From assembly GCA_023544495.1 (NCBI GenBank), contig JAMJFV010000126.1, positions 1 to 5,741 of the forward strand: DNA of 5,741 bases, written 5' to 3'. Origin of the DNA: ANME-2 cluster archaeon (GTDB lineage: Archaea; Halobacteriota; Methanosarcinia; Methanosarcinales; Methanocomedenaceae). Under the pieces are notes generated by a model. The model saw only the letters and a list, made by a program, of their open reading frames with translations, was not told the DNA's origin and did no database searches. This document shows, piece after piece, positions 5,082 through 5,741 of the stretch. The stretch's first letter is position 1, and each line of letters starts with the position of its first letter. A program made the translations under genes and the position numbers.

Positions 5082-5741
5082 TTAATCACGCTGTCTGAGT
5101 ACCAGATACGCTACTGCGAGCAGACCTGAAACTGCGAACACTGCCTCGAATCCAGGCTCTGGTGTGGGGGTCGCAGTCGGTACTTCAGTTGTGGTTGCGG
5201 TTGCGGTTGCTGTAGCGGTACCGGTTTCAGTTACGTTTCCACCATCTGTTGGAGCTTCAGTTCCAGTTTCGGTTTCTGTGGCTGTCCTGGTTGGAGTAGC
5301 TCCTTCACCCTCGATGATGATTTCCTTGACGATAGCTACCGTAAAGGTATCAACACCGGCAACTTCCAACGCTTCAGACACTCTGATAGCAAACCTGCCT
5401 TCCATGACATCTGTGATGTCATCCTCACTCAGACTGATATCTTCATCATTCTTGATTGTAATAGATGAACCGGTGAGTGTGACTCTATAGTCGTTTATGG
5501 TATCAGTTCCTCCTTCCAGTGTCTCAGTATCCATAGAGATCAGATTAATGGTATGGATCTTCACCAGATTGGTGTTCATTCCTGCGAATACTGTCTCCAC
5601 GATGAATGAAACGACTGTTGTGTCATCAGGTGCTCCAAGATCCTCGGTATAATTGAACTCTCCTTTTTCTCCTGCACCAAGATCCTGTTCCTTAACGACC
5701 AGGTTCTTGAGTTCTTCACCATCTTTTGATACTGACAGCCA
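5082..5741 (-). CDS. S-layer-type protein, C-terminal 219 residues with PGF-CTERM tail (5' end outside window)
   Basis: The minus-strand frame stays open from the right edge to the TAA at 5084-5082, so the visible 219 residues are the C-terminal part of a longer protein. The GTG at 5600 is an internal valine codon, not a start. The first residues read WLSVSKDGEELKNLVVK, then GEFNYTEDLG, then VETVFAGMNTNLVKIHTINL. This pattern matches the second half of the methanogen S-layer duplication domain (PF07752/DUF1608 type) that builds the Methanosarcina cell coat. A beta-rich segment follows to about residue 146. Next come a linker rich in Thr, Glu and Ala, including an Ala-Thr repeat, and the sequence TPTPEPGFEAVFAVSG, a hydrophobic stretch and the basic end RQRD. 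That is a clear PGF-CTERM anchor. The Thr-rich linker is a likely O-glycosylation spacer and NVT near residue 169 is a possible N-glycosylation site. The gene ends at its own terminator. Confidence 0.85.
   Translation of the reverse strand, partial: WLSVSKDGEELKNLVVKEQDLGAGEKGEFNYTEDLGAPDDTTVVSFIVETVFAGMNTNLVKIHTINLISMDTETLEGGTDTINDYRVTLTGSSITIKNDEDISLSEDDITDVMEGRFAIRVSEALEVAGVDTFTVAIVKEIIIEGEGATPTRTATETETGTEAPTDGGNVTETGTATATATATTTEVPTATPTPEPGFEAVFAVSGLLAVAYLVLRQRD
5193..5210 (-). repeat. Three tandem copies of a 6-bp unit encoding Ala-Thr
   Basis: The plus strand carries ggttgc three times in direct succession (5193-5198, 5199-5204, 5205-5210), read as GCAACC, Ala-Thr, on the coding strand. 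Related degenerate units continue on the right, so the protein has a run of alternating Ala and Thr just before the PGF-CTERM anchor. It is an in-frame microsatellite-like linker whose length could vary between strains. Confidence 0.7.

Noticed and set aside
5164..5490. Plus-strand open frame rich in Val, Ala and Ser
   Set aside because: It is the antisense reading of the Thr/Ala/Glu-rich linker of the S-layer-type gene; the low-complexity composition explains it.
1..5741. Search by eye for CRISPR arrays, tRNA genes, insertion-sequence ends and att sites
   Set aside because: No spaced direct repeats, cloverleaf-like sequence, transposase frame or long inverted repeat pair was seen.

Overview
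The window looks like chromosomal DNA from a methanogen-type archaeon of the Methanosarcinales or a related anaerobic methane-oxidising lineage. Three things point there. Two proteins end in a PGF-CTERM-type surface-anchoring tail. The rightmost protein resembles the Methanosarcina-type S-layer repeat domain (PF07752/DUF1608 type). The promoters visible upstream of genes are AT-rich TATA boxes rather than bacterial -35/-10 pairs. The lineage is an inference from these traits; there is no rRNA or other marker gene here.

Layout. Positions 1-395 (minus strand) hold most of a universal stress protein that runs off the left edge. About 130 bases of AT-rich divergent promoter DNA (396-525) separate it from a plus-strand UbiB/ABC1-type atypical kinase (535-2154) with two C-terminal membrane segments. 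From 2144 rightward every gene is on the minus strand. Reading leftward in the direction of transcription, these are the C-terminal part of an S-layer-type protein (5741-5082, start outside the window), a lipoprotein of unknown function (4982-4413), a secreted DUF11/CARDB-like surface protein with a PGF-CTERM tail (4288-2684), and a small FMN nitroreductase (2671-2144). The nitroreductase starts 12 bases after the surface-protein stop codon and its end overlaps the end of the kinase gene by 11 bp.

The right half is a cell-envelope cluster of three exported proteins, two probably processed by an archaeosortase and one lipid-anchored. A strong hairpin plus T-tract terminator separates the S-layer gene from the lipoprotein gene, and a TATA-box promoter lies in front of the DUF11-like gene, so the cluster is probably several transcripts. 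The surface protein and the nitroreductase appear to form a two-gene operon, which is the least expected pairing here. No RNA gene, CRISPR array, insertion sequence or att site was seen. No gap between genes exceeds 130 bases. I did not find a clearly new system; the most useful leads are the surface-protein/nitroreductase operon, the unresolved start of the surface protein, and the unusual stress protein.
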